64,000 nucleotides of DNA from Desulfovibrio sp. ZJ369 (GCF_011039085.1 NZ_JAAKEI010000007.1:44050-108049); one strand, 5' to 3'. Shown: positions 35,161 through 48,800, numbered from the stretch's first letter. The notes: generated from the letters alone by a model not told the origin. Numbers and translations are program-made.

Positions 35161-36171
35161 ATGGCTCAGACCAATATTCTCCTGGAAGCGGGCACCAATG
35201 AGCTTGAAGTGGTGGAATTTTATCTGGATGAAGTCGTCCCTTCATCCGGAGACGACGGCGAAGAAACGCCCGAGGCCGGTCCCGCCGAGGAGGCCTACCG
35301 GGGCTTTTACGGCGTCAACGTGGCCAAGGTGCTGGAAATCATCCGCATGCCCAAGGTGACGGAACTGCCCGAAGTGCAGCATCCGAGCGTGCTCGGGGCT
35401 TTCAACCTGCGCTCGCGTATCATCCCCCTGGTGGATCTGGCCATGTGGCTGGGCAAAACGCATATCCAGACCGACGAGCAGCCCAAAACCATTGTGACGG
35501 AATTCAACAACGTGACCACGGCCTTCATGGTTTCCGGGGTCAACCGCATCCACCGGATCAGTTGGGAAAAGGTGGAGCCGCCCAACAAATATGTGGCCGC
35601 GGTTTCCAACAACACGGTCATTGGCGTGGTCAAGCTGGAGGAGCGCATCGTCTTTCTGCTGGATCTGGAAAAGGTGGTGGCCAATCTGAACCCCAAACTG
35701 GGGCTGCGCCTGGATGATCTCGGCGCGGACTGGACCAACGCCGGCTACCGCGCCCTGATTGCCGACGACTCGGCCCTGGTGCGCGAGATGCAGCGCGACC
35801 TCTTGGAAAAGGCGGGCTTTACCGTGGAAGTGGTATCCAACGGCCGCGCGGCCTGGGAACGGCTGGAAGAATTCCGACGCCGCGCGGAAGAGGAAAAGCG
35901 CCCGATCACGGACTTTGTGCATGTGGTGGTCTCGGACATTGAAATGCCGATCATGGACGGCCTGAACCTGACCAACCGGATCAAAAGCGATCCCCTGCTC
36001 AAAAAGCTGCCGGTGCTGCTCTTTTCCTCCCTGATCACCGACAAGCTGCGCCACAAGGGCGAAAGCGTGGGCGCGGACGATCAGATTTCCAAGCCGGAAG
36101 TCACGCAGCTTGCCAGACGCGCTCTGACCCTGATCAAGGAACGTGAGCAACCCGATCACGCCCCGGCCTGA
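35161..36171 (+). CDS. cheV: Chemotaxis coupling protein CheV (CheW + receiver)
   Basis: The 336-residue protein has an N-terminal CheW-like domain (about 30-190; VLEIIRMPKVTELP, LRSRIIPLVDLAMWLG) and a C-terminal receiver (about 200-330) with IADDSALVREM, the phospho-Asp in VSDIEMPIMDG and the Lys in ISKPEV. It links chemoreceptors to CheA and is tuned by phosphorylation. CGGAGG lies just before ATG 35161. It stands apart from the flagellar cluster at 57-62 kb and ends with a strong terminator. Confidence 0.93.
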   Translation: MAQTNILLEAGTNELEVVEFYLDEVVPSSGDDGEETPEAGPAEEAYRGFYGVNVAKVLEIIRMPKVTELPEVQHPSVLGAFNLRSRIIPLVDLAMWLGKTHIQTDEQPKTIVTEFNNVTTAFMVSGVNRIHRISWEKVEPPNKYVAAVSNNTVIGVVKLEERIVFLLDLEKVVANLNPKLGLRLDDLGADWTNAGYRALIADDSALVREMQRDLLEKAGFTVEVVSNGRAAWERLEEFRRRAEEEKRPITDFVHVVVSDIEMPIMDGLNLTNRIKSDPLLKKLPVLLFSSLITDKLRHKGESVGADDQISKPEVTQLARRALTLIKEREQPDHAPA

Positions 36172-36203
36172 GCGGGCATATCCATACCGGCTTGTTTTTC
36201 TTG

Positions 36204-36235
36204 CGGGGAATGCGCTTGCGCATTCCCCGTTTTTT
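36204..36235 (+). terminator. Intrinsic terminator after cheV
   Basis: A perfect 11-bp stem CGGGGAATGCG / CGCATTCCCCG with a 4-nt loop, followed by six T. One of the clearest terminators in the window. Confidence 0.9.
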
Positions 36236-36313
36236 ATGCTCCGGCCATTTGCAAAGCCGCAACCTCCCGTGTATGCTGGCGCAAACATCATCACGGCTGC
36301 GGGAGTGCGGACA

Positions 36314-38272
36314 ATGGCTGTTGTGCTGGGCACGGCCGGACATATCGATCACGGCAAGACCTCTCTGGTGCGCGCGCTCACCGGCATGGACTGCGACCGC
36401 CTGGACGAGGAAAAACGCCGCGGCATCACCATTGAGCTGGGCTTCGCCTGGCTGGATCTGCCTGGAGGCGAACGCCTGGGCATCGTGGATGTGCCCGGCC
36501 ACGAGCGCTTTGTGAAAAACATGGTGGCAGGCGCGGCGGGCGTGGATTTTGTCATGCTGGTCATTGCCGCGGACGAGGGCGTCATGCCCCAGACTCGCGA
36601 GCACCTGGAAATCTGCTCCCTGCTCGGCATCGACAGCGGTTTTGTGGCCCTGACCAAGATCGACATGGTTGATCCGGAATGGCTCGCGCTGGTTGAAGAA
36701 GACATTCGCCGCTTTCTGGAAGGCACATTTCTGGAGAATGCTCCGCTTTTTCCCGTCTCCTCGGCCACGGGCCTGGGGCTGGACGCTCTCAGGGCCCATA
36801 TCCTGCAAAATGCCGCAGCGCAGCCCGCCCGGCGGCGTAGCGATATTTTTCGCCTGCCTGTGGATCGCGTCTTCAGCATGAAAGGGCATGGCACGGTGAT
36901 CACCGGCACCGTGATTTCCGGCGCGCTGAACAGCGGGGCCGAAATCCGCTTCATGCCGCCGGCATTGCCCGGCCGCGCGCGCGGCATACAGCGCCACGGC
37001 ACAAGCGTGGACACGATTTCGGCCGGGCAACGCTGCGCGGTCAACGTGCAGGGCCTGGATGTGCCGGAGATAGAGCGCGGTTTTGTGCTGGCCAGGCCCG
37101 GCGAGCTCTTTCCCTCCAAACGCTGGCTGCTCAGGCTGACCTGCCTGGCGTCGGCCCCGCGCCCCTTGCGGCAGCGGGTGGAAATCCATTTTCACCACGG
37201 CGCGCGAGAATGCGCGGCCCGCGTCGTCTTTTGGGATCGCGACAGACTGACTCCCGGCGAGACGGCTCTGGCGGAAGTGCGCTTCGCGGAAGAAATGGTC
37301 GGCATTTTCGGCGATCATTGCGTGCTGCGGGCCTGCGCGCCCCTGCGCACAGTGGCGGGCGGCGTGCTGATCAGCCCCCTGCCGCCGGAATTGCGCCGCA
37401 AAGACCCGGAACTGCCCGACAAACTGCGTCTGCTGGAACAGCTCCCCTCCTTGAGCGATCGCGCCGCCACGGCCGGGGGACGGCAGCGCGACGAAAGCCG
37501 CGCCGCCCTGATCGGCGCGGTGCTCGCGCTGCGCGGCGCGGGCGGGGCGAGCCGCGCGCAACTCAAGGCGCTTACGGGCCTCGGCGCAAGCGCGCTGGAC
37601 GCCGGCCTCAGCCTGCTTTCCGGCAAGGGCGAAGCCCTGTGCTGGGACAAGGAAAATCATTGCTGGATCAGCAAGGCGGCCTTTGACAGGCTGCTCGCCG
37701 GCGCTTTGGCGCGCGCCGCAGAACTGCACTGCAAGGAGCCGCTCAAACCCGCTTTTTCGCGCAACGCCCTGTTGGCGGCCTGGAGCAAAAACCTGCCGCC
37801 GCGCCTGATCCAGAAGGTTCTGGACGCCGCGGTAAAAGCGGGCCGTCTGGCCGTGGCAGGCGAAGGTCTGCGCCTGGCCGGGCATACGGTGACCCTGGCT
37901 GCGGATCAGGCGGGCCTGCGCCAAAAGTTGTTGGCGGCCCATCAGCGCGCCGGCTTGACGCCGCCCAACGCCAGGGATCTGCTGGAAGAGCTCGGCTGTA
38001 CTGTCAAAGAGGCCGCGCCCGTGCTGCGTTTGCTCTGCGAGCAAGGGGCGCTGGTCAAGGTGAAGGATGGCCTGTATTACGACGCGGCAGCCCTGGGCGC
38101 GATTCTCGAACAGGTACGGCAATGGTTCGAAAGCCATGAAAATCTTGACGTGGGCGGTCTCAAGGAAATTCTTGGGCTTTCCCGCAAGTACCTTATCGCC
38201 TTGCTGGAATATATGGATAATGAGCGGATAACCGTGCGCGTGGGCGATCAGCGCCGTTTCCGGGGGCGCTGA
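36314..38272 (+). CDS. selB: Selenocysteine-specific elongation factor SelB
   Basis: The 652-residue GTPase delivers Sec-tRNA to UGA codons with a SECIS. The G domain (1-170) has [29 protein letters not shown] and TKIDM; domains II-III follow, and the C-terminal winged helices that bind SECIS RNA include [16 protein letters not shown] and [16 protein letters not shown]. The start ATG 36314 ([10 protein letters not shown]) follows GGGAG. No selA, selC or selenoprotein gene is in the window, but selB implies that some enzymes in this genome use selenocysteine, for example formate dehydrogenase. Confidence 0.95.
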   Translation: MAVVLGTAGHIDHGKTSLVRALTGMDCDRLDEEKRRGITIELGFAWLDLPGGERLGIVDVPGHERFVKNMVAGAAGVDFVMLVIAADEGVMPQTREHLEICSLLGIDSGFVALTKIDMVDPEWLALVEEDIRRFLEGTFLENAPLFPVSSATGLGLDALRAHILQNAAAQPARRRSDIFRLPVDRVFSMKGHGTVITGTVISGALNSGAEIRFMPPALPGRARGIQRHGTSVDTISAGQRCAVNVQGLDVPEIERGFVLARPGELFPSKRWLLRLTCLASAPRPLRQRVEIHFHHGARECAARVVFWDRDRLTPGETALAEVRFAEEMVGIFGDHCVLRACAPLRTVAGGVLISPLPPELRRKDPELPDKLRLLEQLPSLSDRAATAGGRQRDESRAALIGAVLALRGAGGASRAQLKALTGLGASALDAGLSLLSGKGEALCWDKENHCWISKAAFDRLLAGALARAAELHCKEPLKPAFSRNALLAAWSKNLPPRLIQKVLDAAVKAGRLAVAGEGLRLAGHTVTLAADQAGLRQKLLAAHQRAGLTPPNARDLLEELGCTVKEAAPVLRLLCEQGALVKVKDGLYYDAAALGAILEQVRQWFESHENLDVGGLKEILGLSRKYLIALLEYMDNERITVRVGDQRRFRGR

Positions 38273-38377
38273 GGCAGTGCCGGCCGTCCCGGCCGCGGCG
38301 CGGATTGCCGCGATCCGAGGCGCGCAGGCTTCTCTTCCTCCAAAAGCCACGGCAGGGTAAAAATTCTTCAGGCCGCA

Positions 38378-38391
38378 ACATAATCTTATGT
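38378..38391. promoter_or_regulatory. Palindrome ACATAATCTTATGT before the CoA-disulfide reductase
   Basis: 6-bp arms ACATAA/TTATGT with a 2-nt centre, 16 bp upstream of the start codon and just before the GAGGAG ribosome binding site. Possible operator; CATAAT inside it could be a -10 box. Confidence 0.35.
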
Positions 38392-38407
38392 GAAGAGGAG
38401 AAAAGAT

Positions 38408-40117
38408 ATGCCTGAAAAAATTCTTATTGTGGGCGGCGTTGCCCTGGGCCCCAAAGCCGCATCCCGCTGCAAGCGTCTGATGCCGGATGCCGACGTGACC
38501 ATTGTGGACGAAAATGTCTACATTTCCTACGGCGGCTGCGGCATTCCCTATTATGTCTCCGGCGAGGTGCAGAATCTGGATGATCTGCGCGCCACCCCCT
38601 ACCATACGGTGCGCGACCCGGAATTTTTCCGCAGCATGAAGGGCGTGACCGTGCGCAACCAGACCAAGGCCCTGGCCATCGACCGCCAGGGCAAAACCCT
38701 GCTGGTCAGGGATGTGGTCAGCGGCAAGGAAGAAAAACTGCCCTACGACAAACTGGTCCTGGCCACGGGCGCGAGCCCGCGGGTTCCCCCGGTGGAAGGC
38801 AAAGACCTGCACAACGTGCTCTCGCTCACCCGCCTGGAGGCCGCGGACGCGATCCGCACGGCCTGCCAGGAGGGCAGAATCAACGAGGCCGTGATTGTGG
38901 GAGGCGGCTTCATCGGTCTGGAAGCGGCCGTGGCCCTGGCCGACATGTGGGGCGTCAGGGTCAGCGTGGTGGAAATGATGGATCAGATCCTGCCGGGCGT
39001 GCTCTCGCGCTCTCTGGCCCGCATGGCCGCGCATGACTGCCAAAGCCACAAGGTTGATGTCTATACCGCTGAAAAGGTGCTCAGGCTGGAAGGCAAAAAC
39101 GGCGCGGTGAGCAAAGTCATCACCGACAGGCGCGAGCTCCCCGCCCAACTGGTCATCTTTGCCGCGGGCTTTATCCCCAACGGCCAGCTGGCCAGGGACG
39201 CGGGCCTGGATGTGGCCCCCTTCGGCGGGGTGGTGGTGGACGAGCACATGCGCACGTCCGATCCGGCCATCTACGCCGGCGGCGACTGCGTGGCCATCAA
39301 AAACCTCATCACCGGCAAGCCGGGCTATCTGCCCCTGGGCAGCCTGGCCAATCGTCAGGGCCGCGTCATCGGCACCAATCTGGCAGGCGGCAATGCGGCC
39401 TTCACGGGCTATGTGGGAACCTGGGCGGTGAAACTTTTCGGCCTTTCCTTCTGCGGCGCGGGCCTCACGCTTGAGCGCGCCCGCAAGGAAGGCTTTGACG
39501 CCATGAGCGTCAGCGTGGAGCAATTGGATCGCGCTCACTTCTATCCCGAAAAGGAGATGATGAGCCTGGAGCTGGTTGTGGACAAAGCCGACAGGCGCGT
39601 GCTGGGCATTCAGGGCGCCGGGCCGGCGGGCGACGCTCTCAAGGCCAGAGTGGACGCAGTGGCCGGGGTTTTGCAGTATGCCAGGCCCACGGTGGAGGAT
39701 ATTTCCAATCTGGAAATCGCCTATGCGCCGCCGTTCGCCTCGGCCATGGACGTGGTCAACGTGGTGGCCAATGTGGCGGACAACGTGCTCGCAGGCCGCT
39801 TCAAACCCGTCACCGGCGACGAATTCATGGAGCTCTGGAAAAACCGGGACCGGAACAGCGTCTTCTTTATTGACGCCCGCCCGGCCAAGGCCGGTCAGGC
39901 CATGCAGGCCGAGCACCCGGAATGGCATTCCATTCCCCTGGAAGAAATGGCGGCCAGAATCGACGAAGTGCCCAGGGATCGCCCGGTGGCCCTGATCTGC
40001 AATACGGGCCTGCGCGCATACGACAGCCTGCTGATTCTGGCCCGCAACGGAATTACAGACACCGTCAATTCCACGGGCGGCATGCAGGCCCTCAACAAGA
40101 TGGGTCTGAAACCATAA
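38408..40117 (+). CDS. CoA-disulfide reductase / persulfide reductase with rhodanese domain
   Basis: The 569-residue flavoenzyme has FAD and NAD(P)H Rossmann motifs (ILIVGGVALGPKAA at 5-18; VIVGGGFIGLEAA near 165), the single redox Cys44 (SYGGCGIPYYVSG) of CoA-disulfide reductases, a dimerisation domain, and a C-terminal rhodanese domain whose active-site Cys (about 531) is in ICNTGLRAYDS. The fusion is known from enzymes that reduce CoA disulfides or persulfides with NAD(P)H and may help handle S0 or polysulfide. Cytoplasmic. GAGGAG lies 7 nt before ATG 38408. Single gene. Confidence 0.88.
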   Translation: MPEKILIVGGVALGPKAASRCKRLMPDADVTIVDENVYISYGGCGIPYYVSGEVQNLDDLRATPYHTVRDPEFFRSMKGVTVRNQTKALAIDRQGKTLLVRDVVSGKEEKLPYDKLVLATGASPRVPPVEGKDLHNVLSLTRLEAADAIRTACQEGRINEAVIVGGGFIGLEAAVALADMWGVRVSVVEMMDQILPGVLSRSLARMAAHDCQSHKVDVYTAEKVLRLEGKNGAVSKVITDRRELPAQLVIFAAGFIPNGQLARDAGLDVAPFGGVVVDEHMRTSDPAIYAGGDCVAIKNLITGKPGYLPLGSLANRQGRVIGTNLAGGNAAFTGYVGTWAVKLFGLSFCGAGLTLERARKEGFDAMSVSVEQLDRAHFYPEKEMMSLELVVDKADRRVLGIQGAGPAGDALKARVDAVAGVLQYARPTVEDISNLEIAYAPPFASAMDVVNVVANVADNVLAGRFKPVTGDEFMELWKNRDRNSVFFIDARPAKAGQAMQAEHPEWHSIPLEEMAARIDEVPRDRPVALICNTGLRAYDSLLILARNGITDTVNSTGGMQALNKMGLKP

Positions 40118-40309
40118 CTTCGCTTGTACGCATAGACTCTTGCAGCTCCGCGCCCGACGCTCCTGCCGACGCCAGCGGGCGCGGAGCTGTGGTATGCGCG
40201 CCGGAGCGAGCGTTGCACAAGCGCTCTGCTCCAGGATGTCGCCTCACAACCGGTAAGATGCCGCAATCGCAACAAAAAAATAATTTCACCCAAAATACGC
40301 TTTTTTGAC

Positions 40310-40323
40310 TGTTCAAACAAACA
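40310..40323. promoter_or_regulatory. Motif TGTTCAAACAAACA, copy 2
   Basis: Exact 14-bp match to 21507-21520, in AT-rich sequence about 550 bp upstream of por and directly before repeat R12. Here the dyad is less complete because the left arm is ACTGTT. Confidence 0.35.
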
Positions 40324-40332
40324 ATTTTGTGC

Positions 40333-40474
40333 TAGAGCAATTTCACTTTGAAATTGCTCTAGCGGCCGCGGGAGCGGACGCCCGCGCCGAATGAGCGTCC
40401 AGACCGCGTTCTGGACGCGAAATGATGGCAGCGCCGCTTTTGAAATTGGATAATTTCAAAAGCAAAATTCTCTA
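40333..40474 (-). repeat. TAGAGC element R12 (B-end variant + body 2 + E-end)
   Basis: A 142-bp TA-bounded element in reverse orientation relative to R6: GAGCAATTTC/GAAATTGCTC hairpin, GCGGCCGCGGGAGCGGACG, a central CGTCCAGA/TCTGGACG hairpin, and an E-end hairpin. It lies in the por leader. Confidence 0.9.
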
Positions 40475-40478
40475 GTAG

Positions 40479-44420
<3,942 letters not shown>

Positions 44421-44561
44421 CAGGCCGCCGCGGAAAAAATCCGCGCCGATCCGAAGCAGGCAGGAGCACGCGCTCTGACTGCCTTCCACCGGACGGATGC
44501 GGGAAATGCCGGATGAAATGCGGCCCGCGCGACGCGCGGGCCGCGTCGGAATACGCAACAG

Positions 44562-44600
44562 GCAGGGCGCGGCGCGGACACGCCGCGCCCTGCACGTTTT
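44562..44600 (+). terminator. Intrinsic terminator after por
   Basis: A perfect 13-bp stem GCAGGGCGCGGCG / CGCCGCGCCCTGC with a 6-nt loop, then ACGTTTT. Confidence 0.8.
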
Positions 44601-44824
44601 CAGAGCATGTTGCCTTTTGAAAAGCCCTCGGTTCCGGCAGCCGCAAGAGCGCAGGCCCGTGACGTACAAAGCGGACGCCCGCTGCGAAAGCCACGCGCAA
44701 TGCATTTGCGCTCCCGCCCTGCCCCTGAACGAGCCGTGGAGCTTTACGGGCAAGGCCGCCCGATCTGCATGCCGGCCGTCTTCAACACTTTGAGATTGGA
44801 CAATCCCAAAGGCAATCTGCTCCA
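44601..44824 (-). repeat. TAGAGC element R21 (strongly decayed)
   Basis: CAGAGCATGTTGCCTTTTG at the left and a CTTTGAGATTG/CAATCCCAAAG hairpin ending GCAATCTGCTCCA at the right resemble the two ends of R2. The interior does not align by eye. Confidence 0.35.
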
Positions 44825-44886
44825 AGAACAGAACCGGCCGCATTGGGAAAAATGCACGCCGGATGCCGCCAGGCAACGGAGAACGT

Positions 44887-46986
44887 ATGCATAACGCTCT
44901 TTATCTCACGGCCACCGGGCCGCTGACGGGCAAAAGCGCCATTGCGCTGGGCACCATGCAGATGCTCAGCCGCCATATGCGCAATGTGGCGATCTTTCGC
45001 CCGATCATCAACGAGCCCCAACTGGACGACCGCGACCCGGACATCCATCTGATGCTGGAGCATTTCCGGCTGGAGATGGATTATAAAGACACTTTCGCCT
45101 ACACCCACCGCGAAGCGCGCGAAATCATCAATCAGGGCTCGCGCAATCTGCTTTTGGAAAATATTATCCAGAAATTCAAAAAAATCCTCCTGGAGCACGA
45201 TTTCGTGCTCTGCGTGGGCACGGATTTTCTGGGCAAGGACCCGGTCTTCGAGTTTGAGCTCAACGCCGAAATCGCGGCCAATCTGGGCTGCCCGGTCATG
45301 CTGGTGACCAGCGGGGACACTGCCACGGCCGAAGAGGTGCGCCAGTCCCTGCAAATGACCATGGACAGTCTGGAGCCGTATTCTCTGGACGTGATCGCCA
45401 CGATCATCAACCGGGCCCATCTTTCCCAGACCGATCTGGACGAGCTGCGCGCCCAGTTCAGCCAGGAAGGCCGCCCGGCCCTGATTTACGCGGTGCCCAA
45501 TGATCCGGCCATCGGCCGGGCCACAATGGGCGACGTGAAAAAGGGCCTGCAGGCTGAAGTCCTTTTCGGCGCGAACCGCATGGACACCCTGGTGGGCGAC
45601 TATCTGGTGGCGGCCATGCATGTGGAGCATTTTCTGCAATATATCGCCAAGGATCAGCTGGTCATCTCGCCGGGCGACCGCACGGACATTCTGCTGGCGT
45701 CCATCGCCTCGCGCCTGTCCTCCTCCAAGCCGGACATTGCGGGCGTTCTGCTCACCGGCGGCCTGCGGCCCCCGGAGGAAGTCCGCAACCTGATCGACGG
45801 CTGGAGCGGCTCGCCCCTGCCCATTCTGCTCACCGAGTTTCATACCTACAGGGCCATCCTGGCCCTGCAGGAAGTGTACGGCCTGATCGAGCCCGGAGAC
45901 ATGCGCAAGATCAGCACGGTGCTGGGCCTTTTCGAGCACCATGTCAACGGCAAGGAAATCGCCAACCGTCTGGTCTGCAAACGCAGCAGCCGCATGACGC
46001 CCATGATGTTCGAATTCGAGCTGATCGAGCGCGCCAAAAGCCGCAAAATGCGCATTGTCCTGGCTGAAGGCACGGAAGGCCGCATCCTTCAGGCCACGGA
46101 CATTTTACTGCGGCGCGAGGTGGCGGAGATCATTCTGCTCGGGAACGTGGACAAAATCCGCAAAAAAGCCAGCGATCTGGGCCTGGACATCAGCGGGGCC
46201 ACCCTGATCGACCCCGTGAAATCGCCCAAATTCGACGACTATGCCCAGACCTACTACGAGCTGCGCAAAGCCAAGGGCATCACCCTGGAGATCGCCCGCG
46301 ACGTGATGAGCGACGCCACCTACTTCGCCACCATGATGGTCAAGAAGGACGACGCCGACGGCATGGTTTCCGGCTCGGTGAACACCACGGCGCACACCAT
46401 CCGCCCGGCTTTTGAGTTCATCAAGACCAAGCCCGGCTACTCCGTGGTTTCCTCGGTCTTTCTGATGTGCCTCAAGGATCGGGTGCTGGCCTTCGGCGAC
46501 TGCGCGGTGAACCCCAACCCCACGGCGCAGCAATTGGCGGAAATCGCGGTGGCCTCAGCCCATACGGCCGAGGTTTTCGGCATTGAGCCGCGCGTGGCCA
46601 TGCTTTCCTATTCCACCGGCACCTCCGGCAAGGGGGCGGATGTGGACGTGGTGGTTGAAGCCACCCGCATCGCCAGAGAGATGGCTCCGGATCTGGCCCT
46701 GGAAGGCCCCTTGCAGTACGACGCGGCCATTGACCCCACTGTGGCCAAGACCAAGATGCCGGACAGCCTGGTGGCAGGCAAGGCCACGGTCTTCATCTTC
46801 CCGGATCTGAACACGGGCAACAACACCTACAAAGCCGTGCAGCGCGCGGCCCAGGCCGTGGCCATCGGCCCGGTGCTCCAGGGCCTGAACAAGCCGGTCA
46901 ATGATCTTTCCCGCGGTTGCACTGTGCCGGACATTGTGAACACCGTGGCCATCACGGCCGTGCAGGCTGCTGCCGAAAAAGCCTGA
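44887..46986 (+). CDS. pta: Phosphate acetyltransferase, long form
   Basis: The 699-residue enzyme converts acetyl-CoA and phosphate to acetyl phosphate. It is of the long type: an N-terminal P-loop-like (BioD-related) domain with TATGPLTGKSAIALG, a DRTGG domain (about 200-330), and the catalytic PTA domain from about 370 (RIVLAEGTEGRILQA, DGMVSGSVNTTAHTIRP, SYSTGTSGKGADVD). ATG 44887 was chosen because the frame upstream is unrelated. It forms a pathway with por upstream and ackA downstream; two repeats separate it from ackA. Confidence 0.96.
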   Translation: MHNALYLTATGPLTGKSAIALGTMQMLSRHMRNVAIFRPIINEPQLDDRDPDIHLMLEHFRLEMDYKDTFAYTHREAREIINQGSRNLLLENIIQKFKKILLEHDFVLCVGTDFLGKDPVFEFELNAEIAANLGCPVMLVTSGDTATAEEVRQSLQMTMDSLEPYSLDVIATIINRAHLSQTDLDELRAQFSQEGRPALIYAVPNDPAIGRATMGDVKKGLQAEVLFGANRMDTLVGDYLVAAMHVEHFLQYIAKDQLVISPGDRTDILLASIASRLSSSKPDIAGVLLTGGLRPPEEVRNLIDGWSGSPLPILLTEFHTYRAILALQEVYGLIEPGDMRKISTVLGLFEHHVNGKEIANRLVCKRSSRMTPMMFEFELIERAKSRKMRIVLAEGTEGRILQATDILLRREVAEIILLGNVDKIRKKASDLGLDISGATLIDPVKSPKFDDYAQTYYELRKAKGITLEIARDVMSDATYFATMMVKKDDADGMVSGSVNTTAHTIRPAFEFIKTKPGYSVVSSVFLMCLKDRVLAFGDCAVNPNPTAQQLAEIAVASAHTAEVFGIEPRVAMLSYSTGTSGKGADVDVVVEATRIAREMAPDLALEGPLQYDAAIDPTVAKTKMPDSLVAGKATVFIFPDLNTGNNTYKAVQRAAQAVAIGPVLQGLNKPVNDLSRGCTVPDIVNTVAITAVQAAAEKA

Positions 46987-47036
46987 AAAACCGTTTGCAG
47001 GGCAGGGGCGCGGCTGCGCTCCTGTCCTTTTCATTT

Positions 47037-47062
47037 TAGAGCGTTTTGCTCATGAAATGAGC
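47037..47062. repeat. TAGAGC element R13 (half D-end abutting R14)
   Basis: TAGAGCGTTTTGCTCATGAAATGAGC is the left part of a D-end palindrome; its right arm is missing because R14 begins at the next base. Confidence 0.7.
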
Positions 47063-47203
47063 TAGAGCAGATTACCTTTGACTTTTTATGAAAGTCAAAG
47101 GTGGCATTCAGGCGAAAAACGCGGTTTTCGCCTGAATGTCCGCCGCGTTGCGGCGGCTGCCGCTTTCGCGTCAGCAGAGCATTTTCAAAGTGAAAATGCT
47201 CTA
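47063..47203 (+). repeat. TAGAGC element R14 (A-end + body 1 + B-end)
   Basis: A full-length 141-bp TA-bounded element: A-end hairpin, central TTCAGGCGAAAA-ACGCGG-TTTTCGCCTGAA hairpin, CCGCCGCGTTGCGGCGG hairpin, CCGCTTTCGCGTCAGC, B-end hairpin. R18 is nearly identical, and R2 is the same in reverse. Located between pta and ackA. Confidence 0.95.
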
Positions 47204-47229
47204 AAAAACAGGCAGACAAAGGAAAAGAT

Positions 47230-48441
47230 ATGAAAGTTCTGGTGATCAACGCAGGCTCCTCGTCGTGCAAATATCAGCTCCTGGAAATGGACACCCAAAC
47301 CGTGCTCTGTTCCGGCGTGGCCGAGCGCATCGGGCAGGAGAACGGCTGCCTGACCCACAAAATCGCGCCGGATACGGACAAGGCGGAAAAAACAATCCGC
47401 GAAGCGCCCTTCCCCACCCATGTGCAGGCCATGGAGCTGGTCATTGCCCTGCTCACTGATCCGAAAATCGGGGTGATCAAAGACAAAAGCGAAATTTTCG
47501 CCATCGGCCACCGCGTGCTGCACGGTGGCGAGTCCATCACTGACCCGGTGCGCGTGGATCAACACGTCAAGGACATCATCAAAGAGTGCTTTTTGCTCGG
47601 CCCCCTGCATAACCCGGCCAACCTGATGGGCATTGAGGTGGCGGAAAAGCTCTTCCCGGGCGTGCCCAACGTGGCGGTCTTTGATACGGAATTCGGCATG
47701 GGCATGCCGCCGGAAGCCTATATGTACGCCCTGCCCTACGAGCTGTATGAGGAGCTCAAAATCCGCCGCTACGGCTTCCACGGCACTTCCCACAAGTATA
47801 TTGCCAGAAAGACCGCCGAATATCTGGGGAAACCGCTGGGCGAGCTGCGCTCCATCACCATGCATCTGGGCAACGGCTCATCCATGAGCTGCGTCAGGGA
47901 TGGCAAATGCTTTGACACCAGCATGGGCCTGACCCCGCTGGAAGGCCTGATCATGGGCACGCGCTGCGGCAGCATTGACCCGGCCATTGTGCCCTTTGTC
48001 ATGGAAAAGAAAGGGCTCGGCCCGGCTGAGGCCGACATTTTGATGAATAAAAAATCCGGCCTGCTCGGCCTGTGCGGCTATACGGACATGCGCGACGTGC
48101 ACGCCCAGGTGGAAAAGGGCGACAAGCGCGCCGAGCTGGCTCTCAGGATGCTGGTGCGCAGCATCAGGAAGACCTTGGGTTCCTATGTCTTTCTGCTGGA
48201 CGGCAAGGTGGACGCCCTGGTCTTTACCGCGGGCATCGGCGAAAATGACGATATCGTGCGCGCCGCTGTCTGCGAGGGCCTGGAAGGCCTGGGCATCAGG
48301 CTTGACCCCGCGGAAAACAATACGCGCAAGCCGGGCGCGCGCGCCATCTCCACCCCGGACAGCAAAATCCCTGTGCTGATCATCCCCACCAACGAGGAAT
48401 TGCAGATCGCCCAGGCCACCCTGGAAGTGCTGGGCAAGTAA
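47230..48441 (+). CDS. ackA: Acetate kinase
   Basis: The 403-residue ASKHA-fold kinase makes ATP and acetate from acetyl phosphate. INAGSSSCKYQLLEM at the N-terminus, FHGTSHKYI, MHLGNGSSMSCV and FTAGIGEND are acetate kinase signatures. Length is normal. AAAGGAAAAG lies just before ATG 47230. With por and pta it forms the pyruvate-to-acetate branch, or supplies acetyl phosphate in reverse. Ends with a strong terminator. Confidence 0.97.
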   Translation: MKVLVINAGSSSCKYQLLEMDTQTVLCSGVAERIGQENGCLTHKIAPDTDKAEKTIREAPFPTHVQAMELVIALLTDPKIGVIKDKSEIFAIGHRVLHGGESITDPVRVDQHVKDIIKECFLLGPLHNPANLMGIEVAEKLFPGVPNVAVFDTEFGMGMPPEAYMYALPYELYEELKIRRYGFHGTSHKYIARKTAEYLGKPLGELRSITMHLGNGSSMSCVRDGKCFDTSMGLTPLEGLIMGTRCGSIDPAIVPFVMEKKGLGPAEADILMNKKSGLLGLCGYTDMRDVHAQVEKGDKRAELALRMLVRSIRKTLGSYVFLLDGKVDALVFTAGIGENDDIVRAAVCEGLEGLGIRLDPAENNTRKPGARAISTPDSKIPVLIIPTNEELQIAQATLEVLGK

Positions 48442-48460
48442 AACTCTTGTGCCTCCCACA

Positions 48461-48499
48461 GTGAAAAGGCCGTCCGCTGAGCGCGGGCGGCCTTTTCAC
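48461..48499 (+). terminator. Intrinsic terminator after ackA
   Basis: GTGAAAAGGCCGTCCGC pairs with GCGGGCGGCCTTTTCAC over 17 bp with one G-U pair and a 5-nt loop. The stem ends in an A/T-rich part. Confidence 0.8.
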
Positions 48500-48612
48500 A
48501 AGTCCGGCCGGATATGACGTTCTGCCGCGCGCCGCACAACGCCTGTGAGATACATGCAGCCAAGGCCTTGTTTCAGCCATTCCGGATTGAGGTCATGCTC
48601 CTCCATAAGCCT

Positions 48613-48649
48613 TAGAGCGTTTTGCTCATGAAAGTAGCTAACCGCCCTA
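48613..48649. repeat. TAGAGC element R15 (solo D-end, 37 bp)
   Basis: TAGAGCGTTTTGCTCATGA / AAGTAGCTAACCGCCCTA. Same length as R5 and R19; only two or three mismatches to R19. Confidence 0.75.
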
Positions 48650-48800
48650 AGTACAATAATTTTTTTCATGTTATCATAAACGCTGGCAAGAGCCGCCTCG
48701 GCGGCGGAGCCGCACTTCGCACCCACGAAGCCTGCGCTTCGGGCGATGCTGTTGCATCGCCGCCAGGGTTGGGGCATGGCAGCCCTGGCCCCGGAAGAAA

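Larger units (their letters stand above)
44421..44886. other. Intergenic region por-pta
   Basis: Holds the por terminator (44562-44600), a GC-rich hairpin before it (about 44519-44544) and a decayed repeat (R21). No gene seen. Confidence 0.6.

Noticed and set aside
36134..39928. A 1264-codon minus-strand frame across selB and the CoA-disulfide reductase
   Set aside because: It crosses two unrelated real genes and has no motif; a by-product of high GC.
48496..48606. 36-codon minus-strand frame starting MEEHDLNPEWLKQ
   Set aside because: It overlaps the ackA terminator, has no clear ribosome binding site and no recognisable family; too weak to call.
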